From the NCBI GenBank assembly GCA_963835465.1, contig CAWIFR010000005.1, positions 1-64,000 of the forward strand: a stretch of 64,000 nucleotides of DNA. The letters are read 5' to 3'. This document shows, piece by piece, positions 16,615 through 25,736 of the stretch. The notes under the pieces were generated by a model. That model worked only from the letters and a program-made list of their open reading frames with translations. It searched no databases and was not told where the DNA came from. Source of the stretch: Bog-756 sp963835465. Its GTDB lineage: Bacteria > Actinomycetota > Acidimicrobiia > Acidimicrobiales > RAAP-2. Made by a program: the position numbers and the translations under genes. The first letter of the stretch is position 1; the number at the start of each line of letters is the position of its first letter.

Positions 16615-16971
16615 GTGTCCGACGCCGAGCGGGACGAGGTCACCGAGCGACTCTCCCGGCATTTCGCCGATGGACGACTGGACCAGTCGGAGTTCACCGC
16701 CCGGCTGGGCCGGGCCACCGGAGCGGTCACCCGGGGCGACCTCGACGGCCTCTTCGACGACCTGCCTCGCCTGCCCGACGAGCCACCACCCCCCCGCACC
16801 GGCCGGCGGCGGCGACGACTCGTCCCGCTGGTGATCGTCATGGTGCTCGTGGTCACGGCCTTTGAGTCCGCCCAGTCCATGCTCCACGTCCCCTGGCTCT
16901 TGCTGACCGTGGTCGTCCTGCTGTTCTGGCACCGATGGGGCCGCGGCCCGCACGCCGGGTCGCACCAGTAG
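16615..16971 (+). CDS. DUF1707 membrane protein
   Basis: 118 residues in the readable frame. DUF1707 (SDAERDEVTERLSRHFADGR, then FTARLGRATGAVTRGDL) is followed by two membrane helices. The family consensus begins a few residues before this GTG (TDPHLRVSDAER is present in frame), and an ATG at 16541 in another frame would add an N-terminus if one base in the GGGGGG run were wrong. Probably co-transcribed with the PspC gene. Confidence 0.75.
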   Translation: MSDAERDEVTERLSRHFADGRLDQSEFTARLGRATGAVTRGDLDGLFDDLPRLPDEPPPPRTGRRRRRLVPLVIVMVLVVTAFESAQSMLHVPWLLLTVVVLLFWHRWGRGPHAGSHQ

Positions 16972-17057
16972 GTAGCATGCGCGTGGCCCCCCGAAGGGCC
17001 CTGTCCCGGTCGCGGCCTCAGCGATCGGACTCCTCACCACGGCGACCCCGACCATCG

Positions 17058-17071
17058 GGGACCGTAGACCC
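17058..17071 (+). promoter_or_regulatory. GGGAC box E (DosR-like), upstream of the ABC exporter
   Basis: GGGACCGTAGACCC matches the local consensus GGGACYTTCGRCCC at 12 of 14 positions. It ends 66 bp before the ATG at 17138. GACGAT, a possible -10 element, lies 19 nt downstream (17091-17096). Confidence 0.45.
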
Positions 17072-17088
17072 GCGAGCGTCGGGCTCCC

Positions 17089-17907
17089 GTGACGATGACG
17101 ACGACGGATCCCTCTGGATCCAAAAGGACGGTTCACCATGACCCTCACCGAACAGCCGCCCCTCGGGGGTTTCGTACCCCCGGCACCCCGGCCGCCCGTG
17201 CCATCGATCTGGTCAAGATCTACGGCACCGCGGAAGCCGTCGTGCATGCCCTCGACGGCGTGAGCGTGGAGTTCGAGCGGGCCCGGTTCACCGCGGTCAT
17301 GGGTCCGTCGGGGTCGGGCAAGTCCACTCTCATGCACTGCATGGCCGGGTTGGACACCCCAACGTCGGGACGCACCTTCATCGGCGACCTGGAGATCGGC
17401 TCGTTGGACGATGCCGGACTGACCCAGATGCGTCGCGACCGCGTCGGGTTCGTCTTCCAATCGTTCAACCTGGTGCCCACGCTCACCGCCGAGGAGAACA
17501 TCACCCTCCCCGCCGACCTGGCCGGCAAACCCGTCGATCGGGACTGGTTCGACTACCTCGTGGGGCAGTTGGGTATCGCCGACCGCCTCACCCACCGGCC
17601 CAACGAGATGTCCGGTGGCCAACAGCAGCGGGTCGCCTGCGCCCGGGCCCTCATGGGCCGGCCCGACCTCATCTTCGCCGACGAGCCGACGGGGAACCTC
17701 GACTCCAACGCGTCGAGCGAGATGCTCGCCTTCCTGCGCCGATCCGTCACCGACTTCCACCAGTCCATCGTCATGGTCACTCACGATGCCCGAGGGGCCT
17801 CCTACGCGGACCGGGTGGTCTTCTTGGCCGACGGCCGCGTGGTGGGTGAGTTGACGTCGCCCACCGTCGATTCCGTCCTGGAGCGGATGAAGCAGTTGGG
17901 AAGCTGA
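17089..17907 (+). CDS. ABC transporter ATP-binding protein (MacB/LolD type)
   Basis: 272 residues in the open frame. Walker A GPSGSGKST, Q-loop VFQSFNLVPT, signature MSGGQQQRVACARA, Walker B LIFADEPTGNLD and the switch His in MVTHDARGA are all intact. This is the ATPase type that partners FtsX-like permeases. The ribosome-binding site AAAGGA and ATG at 17138 (MTLTEQPPLGG) fit better as the true start, which would require one missing base near the GGGGG run at about 17168. The permease starts one base after the stop codon. Confidence 0.9.
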   Translation: MTMTTTDPSGSKRTVHHDPHRTAAPRGFRTPGTPAARAIDLVKIYGTAEAVVHALDGVSVEFERARFTAVMGPSGSGKSTLMHCMAGLDTPTSGRTFIGDLEIGSLDDAGLTQMRRDRVGFVFQSFNLVPTLTAEENITLPADLAGKPVDRDWFDYLVGQLGIADRLTHRPNEMSGGQQQRVACARALMGRPDLIFADEPTGNLDSNASSEMLAFLRRSVTDFHQSIVMVTHDARGASYADRVVFLADGRVVGELTSPTVDSVLERMKQLGS

Positions 17908-17908
17908 C

Positions 17909-20446
17909 ATGTGGAAGGTGACCATCAAGGGCCTCCTGGCCCACAAGCTCCGCCTGGCCCTCACCGCCGTGGCCATCGTGCTCGGGGTCACCTTCATCTC
18001 AGGCACCCTGGTCCTGACCGACACCCTGCACGCCACGTTCACGACGCTGTTCGGCCACGTCTATCAGAACGTGGACTTCGAGATCCGGGGCAAGGCGGCG
18101 TTCACCGACAACACCGGTGGTGGCGGTGCGGTACGGAAGCCCATCCCCGACTCGATCGCCACCACGGTGCGGACGATCCCCGGCGTGGCCTACGCCGAAG
18201 GCACGGTGGGGGGCTACGCCCAGTTCGTGGCACCGGACGGCAAGGCCGTGACCACCGGAGGGGCACCTACCATCGGCCTGTCCTTCGACCCGAACACCCA
18301 GCTCTCATCGCTCCGCCTGGCCAGTGGCCACGGACCCAACGCCCCGAACCAGGTGGCCATGGATGCCGGGACGGCCACCAAGTACCACTTCCATGTGGGT
18401 GACCCCGTGCGGGTGCTCCTCATCGGCCCACCCCAGACCTTCACCATCTCCGGGATCGTGACCTTCGGGTCCGCCAGCAACCTCGCCGGCGCCACGCTGG
18501 CCGCCTTCGACCTCCCCACCGCCCAGCGCATCCTCGGCGAGCCGGGCCAACTGTCGTCCGTCGACGTGCTCACCAGGACCGGGGCCGACAAGTCCCAGGT
18601 CCAACGGGCCATCGCCGCCACGCTCCCCCCCGGGGTGGAGGTGGTAACCGGGCAGACGGTGGCCGACGAGGCCACCAACTCCATCAACCAGGCCCTGTCC
18701 TTCTTCTCGACCGCCCTGCTGGTGTTCGCCTTCATCTCACTGTTCGTGGGCGGCTTCACCATCTTCAACACGTTCTCCATCATCGTGGGGCAGCGGACGC
18801 GTGAGTTGGCCCTGCTCCGCCTGGTGGGCGCCAGCCGGAGACAGGTGTTCCGCTCGGTCCTGATCGAGGCGCTCATCATGGGGGTGGCGGCCTCACTGGT
18901 CGGGCTGGGCCTGGGCGTCCTCGCCGCGCTGGGCCTCGAGGCCCTGCTCAAGGGGTTCGGCATCACCCTGCCCACCGGCCCCCTGGTCTTCGCCACCCGG
19001 ACGGTGATCGCCGCCCTGGTCGTCGGCGTCGGCGTGACGGTGGTGTCGTCCATCGGGCCGGCCCGTCGGGCCGTGCGCATCCCTCCGGTGGCCGCCCTGG
19101 CCGACCACCGCACCGACCAGGCCGAATCGTCCCGGCGTCGGATCGTGACCGGTTCGATCGTGACCGTGCTCGGTATCGCCGCGCTGGTGCTGGGACTGAC
19201 CAAGCCGGCCATCCAACTGGTCGGGATCGGGGCCGTGGCCATCTTCCTGGGTATCGGCATGCTGGCGCCGGTGGTGGCCCGGCCCATGTCCAGCGTCATC
19301 GGGAGGCCCCTGGCTCGACTACTCGGGATCCCCGGCCGGCTCGGACGCGAGAACTCCATGCGGAGCCCCCGCCGGACGGCCCAGACCTCCTCGGCCCTCA
19401 TGGTGGGCCTGGCCCTGGTGTCGACCATCGCCGTCTTCGGGGCATCACTGTCCAAGTCGGTGACGGCCAGCGTCGACGACGCCGTGAGCGCTGACTACAT
19501 CATCACCAGTTCGGCCACCGGGGGCGCCGGCGGCTTCTCGGCATCCGTGGCCGCCGCCGCCGCCAAGGTACCGGGCGTGTCGGCCACATCCACGGTCTAC
19601 AGCGGCGAATTCGAGGTACGCCACGCGTTGGCCACCCTCACCGCGGTCTCCACCGACCACCTGTCGGACACTGTGATCCTTCGCATGGACTCCGGCACCG
19701 GAAGCGCCGCCCTGGCCGCCGGCCAGCTGCTCGTCGACGCCAACACCGCCAACTCCAAGCACCTCGCGGTGGGCTCGGTGGTCCCCGTCCGGTTCGCCCA
19801 GACCGGGACCTCCACCATGAGGGTGGGCGGGGTCTTCAAGCCCAACGCCCTCCTGGGCAGCTATCTGGTGGGCGACAGCTTCTTCCTGGCCCACTTCAAC
19901 CAGCCGCTGCCGGTGGCCGTACTGCTCCATGCCGGGGGCAGCACCGCCTCGACGACCCAGTCGGTCCAGGCCGGCCTCGCTGCCTATCCCAACCTGAAGA
20001 TCCAGACGCGGGCTGAGTTCCAGAAGTCCCAGCAGGCCCAGGTCAACCAGCTCCTGGGCCTGGTCTACGCCCTGTTGGCCCTGGCCGTGCTCATCGCCCT
20101 GATCGGGATCGTGAACACCCTCATGCTGTCGGTGTTCGAACGCACCCACGAGATCGGACTGTTGCGGGCGGTGGGGATGAAGCGTCGACAGGTACGCGTC
20201 ATGATCCGGGCCGAGTCAGTCATCCTGTCCTTGTTCGGAGCCGTCATCGGCGTGTTGGTGGGAACCGCCCTGGGTGCGGCCTTCGCCGCATCCCTGAAGC
20301 AGCAGGGCATCACCGACCTGGTCATACCCTTCGAGAACCTGGTGGTCTTCCTCGTGCTCGCCGGGCTACTCGGGCTGGGCGCGGCCAGCTGGCCGGCCCG
20401 GCGCGCAGCAAAACTCGACGTGCTGGCCGCCATCGCCACCGAGTAG
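17909..20446 (+). CDS. FtsX/MacB-type ABC transporter permease
   Basis: 845 residues with the duplicated FtsX plan: an N-terminal helix (LRLALTAVAIVLGVTFISGT), a large extracytoplasmic domain, three helices around residues 265-385 (with QRTRELALLRLVGAS), a second extracytoplasmic domain, and three C-terminal helices (VFERTHEIGLLRAVGMKRR). Such permeases move lipids, lipoproteins, peptides or drugs, or transmit mechanical signals; substrate unknown. Together with the PspC proteins and two-component system next door it forms a plausible envelope-stress module. Confidence 0.9.
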   Translation: MWKVTIKGLLAHKLRLALTAVAIVLGVTFISGTLVLTDTLHATFTTLFGHVYQNVDFEIRGKAAFTDNTGGGGAVRKPIPDSIATTVRTIPGVAYAEGTVGGYAQFVAPDGKAVTTGGAPTIGLSFDPNTQLSSLRLASGHGPNAPNQVAMDAGTATKYHFHVGDPVRVLLIGPPQTFTISGIVTFGSASNLAGATLAAFDLPTAQRILGEPGQLSSVDVLTRTGADKSQVQRAIAATLPPGVEVVTGQTVADEATNSINQALSFFSTALLVFAFISLFVGGFTIFNTFSIIVGQRTRELALLRLVGASRRQVFRSVLIEALIMGVAASLVGLGLGVLAALGLEALLKGFGITLPTGPLVFATRTVIAALVVGVGVTVVSSIGPARRAVRIPPVAALADHRTDQAESSRRRIVTGSIVTVLGIAALVLGLTKPAIQLVGIGAVAIFLGIGMLAPVVARPMSSVIGRPLARLLGIPGRLGRENSMRSPRRTAQTSSALMVGLALVSTIAVFGASLSKSVTASVDDAVSADYIITSSATGGAGGFSASVAAAAAKVPGVSATSTVYSGEFEVRHALATLTAVSTDHLSDTVILRMDSGTGSAALAAGQLLVDANTANSKHLAVGSVVPVRFAQTGTSTMRVGGVFKPNALLGSYLVGDSFFLAHFNQPLPVAVLLHAGGSTASTTQSVQAGLAAYPNLKIQTRAEFQKSQQAQVNQLLGLVYALLALAVLIALIGIVNTLMLSVFERTHEIGLLRAVGMKRRQVRVMIRAESVILSLFGAVIGVLVGTALGAAFAASLKQQGITDLVIPFENLVVFLVLAGLLGLGAASWPARRAAKLDVLAAIATE

Positions 20447-20453
20447 GAGCGTG

Positions 20454-20479
20454 CCCCTTCCGACGAATCCGGGGAGGGG
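20454..20479. terminator. Possible bidirectional terminator hairpin
   Basis: CCCCTTCC pairs with GGGAGGGG (one wobble) between the convergent stops of the permease and the following minus-strand gene. No T-tract. Confidence 0.35.
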
Positions 20480-20488
20480 GAGGTCGGC

Positions 20489-20908
20489 TCAGGCTGACTT
20501 CTGGAGCTGCTCCACGTCAGTCACGGCCCCGGCGGCGGGGGACGTCAACGTCCGGGCCAACTCGTCCAGTACGGCATAGCTGGCCCGGACGTAGCGGTCA
20601 CCAGAGACCCAGAACGGGAGGTGCCGAGGAGGCCGGATGCCGATCTCCACCGACTGGCCGGTCCAACGGGTCATCTCGACCACCACGCTGAGCGGTGTCC
20701 GCAGGCGGCCGAACCGGAGGGTGGCCTCTCGTGCCTCGTCGGGGAAGCCGACGACGCCCCCAGACACCTGCTTGCGCGGCGAGATGGTCAACTGGGCCTC
20801 GTGAACCTCGACGTCCAAGGGGAACCGGACGTCGGCCCATGCGGACTCACTGCACTCGATGACCCTCGAGGCGTAGATGGTGGTGGGGACGGTGGTCTCG
20901 TCGTACAT
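20489..20908 (-). CDS. Hypothetical protein
   Basis: 139 residues, no recognised domain. Beta-rich soluble pattern in the first 100 residues (ADVRFPLDVEVHEAQLTISP, EATLRFGRLRTPLSVVVEMT) and a helical tail. No signal peptide or membrane segment. The start MYDETTVPTT is preceded by a purine-rich AAGGAAA. It stands alone, convergent with the ABC permease gene. Confidence 0.6.
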   Translation of the reverse strand: MYDETTVPTTIYASRVIECSESAWADVRFPLDVEVHEAQLTISPRKQVSGGVVGFPDEAREATLRFGRLRTPLSVVVEMTRWTGQSVEIGIRPPRHLPFWVSGDRYVRASYAVLDELARTLTSPAAGAVTDVEQLQKSA

Positions 20909-21098
20909 GGGTTCATTTCCTTCGCTGGTGAGTTCGACCCCCCCGGGCCGGATCGCCTTCCCGTCCAGTCTCCCTGAGTGGTCGATTATCTGTCAAACAG
21001 TTTCAACAGATCTGACTGATCGCTATTCCCGATACGCCCTCGTCGGTGGGCCGGCGGTGGCGGGCGTGGGCGACACACCGTCTGAATAGAGTGCAGCC

Positions 21099-21848
21099 AT
21101 GTCCCGGATCGTGATGGTGCACGGAGCAGGAAACGACCTATGGGGGCCGGCCTCCATCAAGTCGCGGTGGTTCCCGGCCCTGGCCGATGGCCTCGCCTGG
21201 CACGGGGTGGCCATCGAGGAGCGGGACGTGACGGTGGCGTTCTACGGGGACGTGTTCCGGCCCGACCCCGAGGATGGGTATCGGCCCCCGGTGGACAAGG
21301 CCGGGGCCGTGGCGAGCGTCGGGGAGCTCCTCCAGCGGCTCGACCCGCAGGTCGACCTGGCCGAGCTGACCAAGATGCTGACCGAGAGCCACTTCGACCG
21401 CCTGCTGGCGCAGGCCGCCGCCTACCTCGAACAGCCCTCACTCCGCCGGGCGGCGAGGGCGCGAGTCGAGTCGGCCATCGGGCCGGACACCAGGGTGGTG
21501 GTGGCCCACTCGCTCGGGACGGTCGTCTCCTACGAGGCCCTCTGCGCCCATCCCGAATGGCCGGTCACCGACTACGTGACCATCGGCTGCCCGCTGGCCG
21601 GCGACCTCATCCGCCACCGCCTCGACCCCTGCCCGTCCGAAGGCCTCAGTCCGTGGCCCGGCTCGGTGGCCCGATGGACAAACATCGTGAACCCGGAGGA
21701 CCCCGCCGCCCGCACCACGCCCTGTGGCCGATTCCGGGGGGACGTGGTCGAGTTCAAGGTGGACAACGGCCACCGGGTCCACGATCCTGAGCCCTACCTG
21801 AACAACCGGTGGACCGGCCAGGCCGTGGCCGCGGGGTTGGCCGGCTGA
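21099..21848 (+). CDS. Alpha/beta-hydrolase-like protein
   Basis: 249 residues. IVMVHGAGNDLWGPAS forms the first strand and oxyanion loop, and VVVAHSLGTVVSYEAL is the nucleophile elbow (GxSxG-like AHSLG, Ser near 137). The His near the end (DNGHRVHDPEPYLNN) is the likely catalytic base. This matches the lipase/esterase type related to PGAP1-like hydrolases. Substrate unknown. It precedes the GGGAC-box genes and is not itself preceded by a box. Confidence 0.75.
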   Translation: MSRIVMVHGAGNDLWGPASIKSRWFPALADGLAWHGVAIEERDVTVAFYGDVFRPDPEDGYRPPVDKAGAVASVGELLQRLDPQVDLAELTKMLTESHFDRLLAQAAAYLEQPSLRRAARARVESAIGPDTRVVVAHSLGTVVSYEALCAHPEWPVTDYVTIGCPLAGDLIRHRLDPCPSEGLSPWPGSVARWTNIVNPEDPAARTTPCGRFRGDVVEFKVDNGHRVHDPEPYLNNRWTGQAVAAGLAG

Positions 21849-21885
21849 TCGGGGCGCGGGGGACCGCCTCCCGTACCGACCTTTG

Positions 21886-21899
21886 GGGACTTTCGGCCC
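21886..21899 (+). promoter_or_regulatory. GGGAC box A (DosR-like)
   Basis: GGGACTTTCGGCCC, flanked TTTG...TTCC. It matches the mycobacterial DosR core GGGACTWWAGTCCC at 12 of 14 positions. It ends 67 bp upstream of the GTG at 21967. A GCCGAT -10-like hexamer follows 21 nt downstream. Confidence 0.6.
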
Positions 21900-21966
21900 T
21901 TCCTGACCCGGGACCGTGACGCCGATGCTGGTGCTGAGAGATCCGAGATGCCCAGGGAGGTGCGTG

Positions 21967-22200
21967 GTGACATCGACCAACCGCGAACCAGGGTTGTCGG
22001 TAGGCCGCCCTCCCGATGACCAGGTGATCGGCGAACTGGTCGCCCAAGTGGCCGCCACCATCGAGTTACTGTCCTCCCGCCGCTCCGATCTCTCCGCCGG
22101 TGACGACTGGTGCAACGTCGACACCGCCCTCTGCGGCCTCCACGGAGCCATGATCGCCCTCAGGCAGCTGGACCGCGGATCGGCGGAACACGTGGTCTGA
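21967..22200 (+). CDS. Small hypothetical protein under a GGGAC box
   Basis: 77 residues from the GTG at 21967, chosen because GGGAGGTG stands close upstream; an ATG at 21916 in the same frame has no such site and would lie inside the promoter region. A mostly helical soluble protein (DQVIGELVAQVAATIELLSS, then TALCGLHGAMIALRQLD) with two Cys. No family recognised. Its own GGGAC box and position before ftsH suggest it belongs to the same stress response. Confidence 0.6.
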   Translation: MTSTNREPGLSVGRPPDDQVIGELVAQVAATIELLSSRRSDLSAGDDWCNVDTALCGLHGAMIALRQLDRGSAEHVV

Positions 22201-22207
22201 ATCCATC

Positions 22208-22221
22208 GGGACCTTCGACCC
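22208..22221 (+). promoter_or_regulatory. GGGAC box B (DosR-like)
   Basis: GGGACCTTCGACCC, flanked ATC...TTCC. It ends 76 bp upstream of the ftsH GTG. TCTTACGG around 22248-22255 is a possible -10 region. Confidence 0.6.
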
Positions 22222-22297
22222 TTCCCAACCCGCCGACCGACGGGCAGTCTTACGGCATGAAGCGATCCCATACGGGCGACGGACGGCGTCCCCCGAC

Positions 22298-24250
22298 GTG
22301 AGCCGACAGGCGTCGGCCCCACCGACCAGGGAGAAAGGCGCACCGGTCGCCCCACCGCCGCCACCCGCCTGGCGCCACCTCCTCTGGCCGGCCGCGCTGC
22401 TGATCTTCGTGGTCCTGCTGCTCGTCCTGCCCGCCTTCCAGGCCCACAAGGCGGTCACCCTGAGCTACTCGCAGTTCATGGGCGACGTGACGGCGCACAA
22501 GGTGAAGACCGTCACCATCCAGTCCGCCGGCGCCGCCTCGGGGACCCTCTCCGGGGGCGGGACCTACACCACGGTCATCCCCTCCCAGGCCGGCGAGGCT
22601 TTCCTGGCCCAGCTCCAGAAGGCCGACGTCCAGGTCACCGCCGAGACCAGCAGCACCTCGTTCGGCACCCAGATCCTCTCCTGGGTGTTCCTGCTCTTGC
22701 CGTTCCTCGTGCTCGGCTACCTCTGGTGGCGGCTGTCCAAGGGGGCCATGGGCAGGATGCAGGGGGTGATGGGGGTCGGACGGTCCAACGCCAAGGTCTT
22801 CGATGAAGAACGCCCGAAGACGACCTTCGCCGACGTGGCCGGGTACGAGGGGGCCAAGATCGAGATCCGCGAGGTCGTCGACTTCCTCCAGCAGCCGGAG
22901 CGATTCGCCCGGGCGGGCGCCATGGCCCCCCGGGGCGTCCTGATGGTGGGTCCGCCCGGGACGGGCAAGACCCTCCTGGCCAGAGCCGTCGCCGGCGAGG
23001 CCAGGGTGCCCTTCTTCTCCGTCACGGGCTCGAGCTTCGTCGAGATGTTCGTGGGCGTCGGGGCCGCTCGGGTGCGCGACCTGTTCCAAGAGGCCCGCAA
23101 GCAGGCGCCGGCCATCATCTTCCTGGACGAGATCGACGCCATCGGGCAGCGCCGCGGTGGCTCGGGGGCGGTGGTCTCCAACGACGAACGGGAGCAGACC
23201 CTCAACCAGCTGCTCTCGGAGATGGACGGGTTCGACCCGGCCACCGGCATCGTGGTGCTGGCCGCCACCAACCGGCCCGAGGTGCTCGATCCGGCCCTCC
23301 TCCGTCCGGGTCGGTTCGACCGCCAGGTGACCATCCCCCTCCCGACGCTGCCCGAGCGCATCGAGATCCTGCGGGTGCATGCCCGGGGCAAGAAGCTGGA
23401 CCCGGGCGTCGACCTGAGGGTGGCGGCACGGGGCACGCCCGGCTTCTCCGGTGCCGACCTGGCCAATCTGGTCAACGAGGCGGCCATCAACGCCGTGCGG
23501 GCCGACCGGGACGTTTTGACCCCCGCCGACTTCGCCGAGGCCCGGGACCGGATCATCCTGGGGCGCCGGGAAGGCTCGAACGTGCTGATCCCCGAGGAGA
23601 AGCACGCAGTCGCCGTGCACGAAGCGGGGCACACGCTCGTGGCGGCCTTCTCCGACCGCGCCGACCCCATCGCCAAGGTGACCATCCTCCCTGCGGGGCA
23701 GACCCTTGGGGTCACCGAGCAACTGCCGCTGGTGGAGCGGCATCTCTACGCCGAGGACTACCTCACCGACTCCCTCTCGGTGCTCCTCGGAGGTCGGGCT
23801 GCCGAGCTGGTCGTGTTGGACCAGGGTTCCACCGGCGCGGCCAACGACCTGGCCAAGGCCACAGAGCTCGCCACCAAGATGGTCCGTGAATTCGGCCTCT
23901 CCCCCTCTCTCGGACCGGTGGGGTATCCGTTGGGCGGATCCGTCTTCCTCGGCGGCGGCGGCACCGAGTTCTCGAGTCGGCCGTTCGCCGAGGACACGCA
24001 GGCCACCATCGACTCCGAGGTGGCCCGCCTCCTGCGCGAGGCCGAGCAGCGGGCGGTCGAGACCCTGCGGGCCCACCGCAACGAGCTCGATCGGCTGGTG
24101 GAGCTGTTGGTGGCCGAGGAGACCGTGGACGGCTCGGCGGTCTACGCGCTGGCCGGACGGGACGAACCTGTCGACCGACCCGGCCGCACGGTCGCACCCG
24201 GCCGCGGAGCGCCGGTAGCCCCACCCCCCTCGGCCGTAGGAGCCGAGTGA
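22298..24250 (+). CDS. ftsH: FtsH-type membrane AAA protease
   Basis: 650 residues. One N-terminal membrane helix, a periplasm-side domain, and a second helix near 125-145 (LSWVFLLLPFLVLGYLWWR). Then the AAA module: Walker A GPPGTGKT (about 218), Walker B IIFLDEIDAIG, and the second region of homology PALLRPGRFDRQ. The M41 zinc protease site is HEAGH near 441. It degrades misassembled membrane proteins and regulators. The Pro-rich N- and C-terminal tails are short of any added domain. The GGGAC box upstream suggests this is a stress-induced copy and not the housekeeping one. The hydrolase-fusion gene follows 60 bp later. Confidence 0.93.
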   Translation: MSRQASAPPTREKGAPVAPPPPPAWRHLLWPAALLIFVVLLLVLPAFQAHKAVTLSYSQFMGDVTAHKVKTVTIQSAGAASGTLSGGGTYTTVIPSQAGEAFLAQLQKADVQVTAETSSTSFGTQILSWVFLLLPFLVLGYLWWRLSKGAMGRMQGVMGVGRSNAKVFDEERPKTTFADVAGYEGAKIEIREVVDFLQQPERFARAGAMAPRGVLMVGPPGTGKTLLARAVAGEARVPFFSVTGSSFVEMFVGVGAARVRDLFQEARKQAPAIIFLDEIDAIGQRRGGSGAVVSNDEREQTLNQLLSEMDGFDPATGIVVLAATNRPEVLDPALLRPGRFDRQVTIPLPTLPERIEILRVHARGKKLDPGVDLRVAARGTPGFSGADLANLVNEAAINAVRADRDVLTPADFAEARDRIILGRREGSNVLIPEEKHAVAVHEAGHTLVAAFSDRADPIAKVTILPAGQTLGVTEQLPLVERHLYAEDYLTDSLSVLLGGRAAELVVLDQGSTGAANDLAKATELATKMVREFGLSPSLGPVGYPLGGSVFLGGGGTEFSSRPFAEDTQATIDSEVARLLREAEQRAVETLRAHRNELDRLVELLVAEETVDGSAVYALAGRDEPVDRPGRTVAPGRGAPVAPPPSAVGAE

Positions 24251-24313
24251 CCGTCAGCTCCCGTCGGCCCCGACCGCCCACGCCACGATGGAGCGGGTAC
24301 AGGAGGTATGGCT

Positions 24314-25693
24314 ATGCCGTTCATCGATCGTGATCAGGCCGGCCGGCTGCTCGGAAGCCGGCTGGCCGAGCTGCCCATCGCCGACCCGGTGGTAGTGGCC
24401 CTGCCCCGGGGCGGTGTACCGGTGGCGTACCGGGTGGCCTTAGCCCTCGGCGCCCCGCTCGATGTCATCGTGGTCCGGAAACTCGGGGTTCCCTTCCAGC
24501 CCGAGCTGGCCATGGGCGCTATCGGCGAGGACGGCGTGCAGGTGATGGACTCCGAGATGGTGGCCGCCTCCGGCGTCGGCGAGCGCGAAATCCAGGCCGT
24601 CCTCGATCGGGAGCGGAGGGAGCTGGAACGCCAGGTGGGCCAGTACCGGCAGGCGAGCCCGCGGATTCCGCTTCCCGGCCGTACCGCCGTCGTGGTGGAC
24701 GACGGGATGGCCACCGGCTCCACCGCCCGGGCGGCCTGCCTGGTGGCCCGGGCCCACGGCGCCACCCAGGTGGTGGTGGCGACCCCGGTGGCGTCTCGTC
24801 AGGCCGTGCGGCTCCTGGGCCAGGTCGCCGACCAGGTGGTCGCCCTCGAGGAGCCGGACCCCTTCTATGCCGTGGGCCAGTGGTACCTCGACTTCCAGCA
24901 GACATCCGATCGTGAGGTGCTCTCGCTGCTGGCGTCGGCATCGGGCCATCGGGCAGCCGACCTGGCCGGGACACCGACGACGGCGCTGGACGATCCTCCG
25001 CCCGCCGATGACCCTCCTCCCCAGCCGCAGCCACCGCCGGACCGGTTCCGGGAGGTCGAGATCGGACTCGAGTCGGCACGTCTACCCGGGACCCTGACGT
25101 TGCCGAGCGGGGCGCGAGGGCTGGTCGTGTTCGCCCACGGCAGCGGATCGAGCCGGCACAGCCCTCGCAACCGGTTCGTGGCCAGGTCGTTGAACCGGGT
25201 AGGGCTGGCCACACTGCTGTTCGACCTTCTGACCCCGGACGAAGAGCTGGACCGGGCCAACGTCTTCGACGTGGCACACCTGGGGCACCGCCTGGAGGAG
25301 GTGAGCCGATGGCTCACCTCCATCGACGAGACCACCGGACTGTCCGTCGGCTATTTCGGGGCCAGCACCGGATCGGCCGCAGCCCTCTGGGCCGCGGCCG
25401 AGGCACCCGGTGCGGTCGACGCCGTCGTCTCCCGGGGCGGCCGACCCGATCTCGCGCTGGCCCGACTTCCCGAGGTGGCGGCGCCGACCCTGCTCATCGT
25501 GGGCGAGCGCGACGAGGAGGTGCTGGCCTTGAACCGCCAGGCCCAGACCGCGCTCGCCTGCGAGAACCGTCTGGTCTCGGTACCACACGCCACCCACCTC
25601 TTCGAGGAGCCGGGAACGCTCCAGGTCGTCGCCGACCTGGCCGCTGACTGGTTCCTCGACCATCTGGAGCACACCGGGTCCCGGGCCCGGTGA
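24314..25693 (+). CDS. Phosphoribosyltransferase / dienelactone-hydrolase-like fusion
   Basis: About 459 residues from the ATG at 24314 (AGGAGG 8 nt upstream; another ATG at 24308 is too close). Residues 1-215 are a PRTase-type domain with the PRPP loop VVVDDGMATGSTARAA. A Pro-rich linker follows. Residues about 245-455 are an alpha/beta hydrolase (LVVFAHGSGSSRHSPRNRF, nucleophile region GYFGASTGSAAALWAA, Asp in ERDEEV, His in PHATHLFEEPG). The same fusion, of nearly the same length, occurs as the DosR-regulated Rv0571c of M. tuberculosis. Reaction unknown. Probably co-transcribed with ftsH. Confidence 0.88.
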   Translation: MPFIDRDQAGRLLGSRLAELPIADPVVVALPRGGVPVAYRVALALGAPLDVIVVRKLGVPFQPELAMGAIGEDGVQVMDSEMVAASGVGEREIQAVLDRERRELERQVGQYRQASPRIPLPGRTAVVVDDGMATGSTARAACLVARAHGATQVVVATPVASRQAVRLLGQVADQVVALEEPDPFYAVGQWYLDFQQTSDREVLSLLASASGHRAADLAGTPTTALDDPPPADDPPPQPQPPPDRFREVEIGLESARLPGTLTLPSGARGLVVFAHGSGSSRHSPRNRFVARSLNRVGLATLLFDLLTPDEELDRANVFDVAHLGHRLEEVSRWLTSIDETTGLSVGYFGASTGSAAALWAAAEAPGAVDAVVSRGGRPDLALARLPEVAAPTLLIVGERDEEVLALNRQAQTALACENRLVSVPHATHLFEEPGTLQVVADLAADWFLDHLEHTGSRAR

Positions 25694-25736
25694 CGCGCCG
25701 CCAGAGGCGGGTCCCGAGTGCTTCAGGCCCGCACGC

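Noticed and set aside
22250..24076. Long antisense open frame opposite ftsH
   Set aside because: His/Gly/Glu-rich shadow of a strongly conserved gene on the other strand; the same holds for the other long antisense frames opposite the P-type ATPase, the PLC gene and SulP.
24257..24275. CTCCCGTCGGCCCC upstream of the PRTase-hydrolase fusion as a box
   Set aside because: Only the right half (TCGGCCC) matches; the gene is more likely read through from ftsH.
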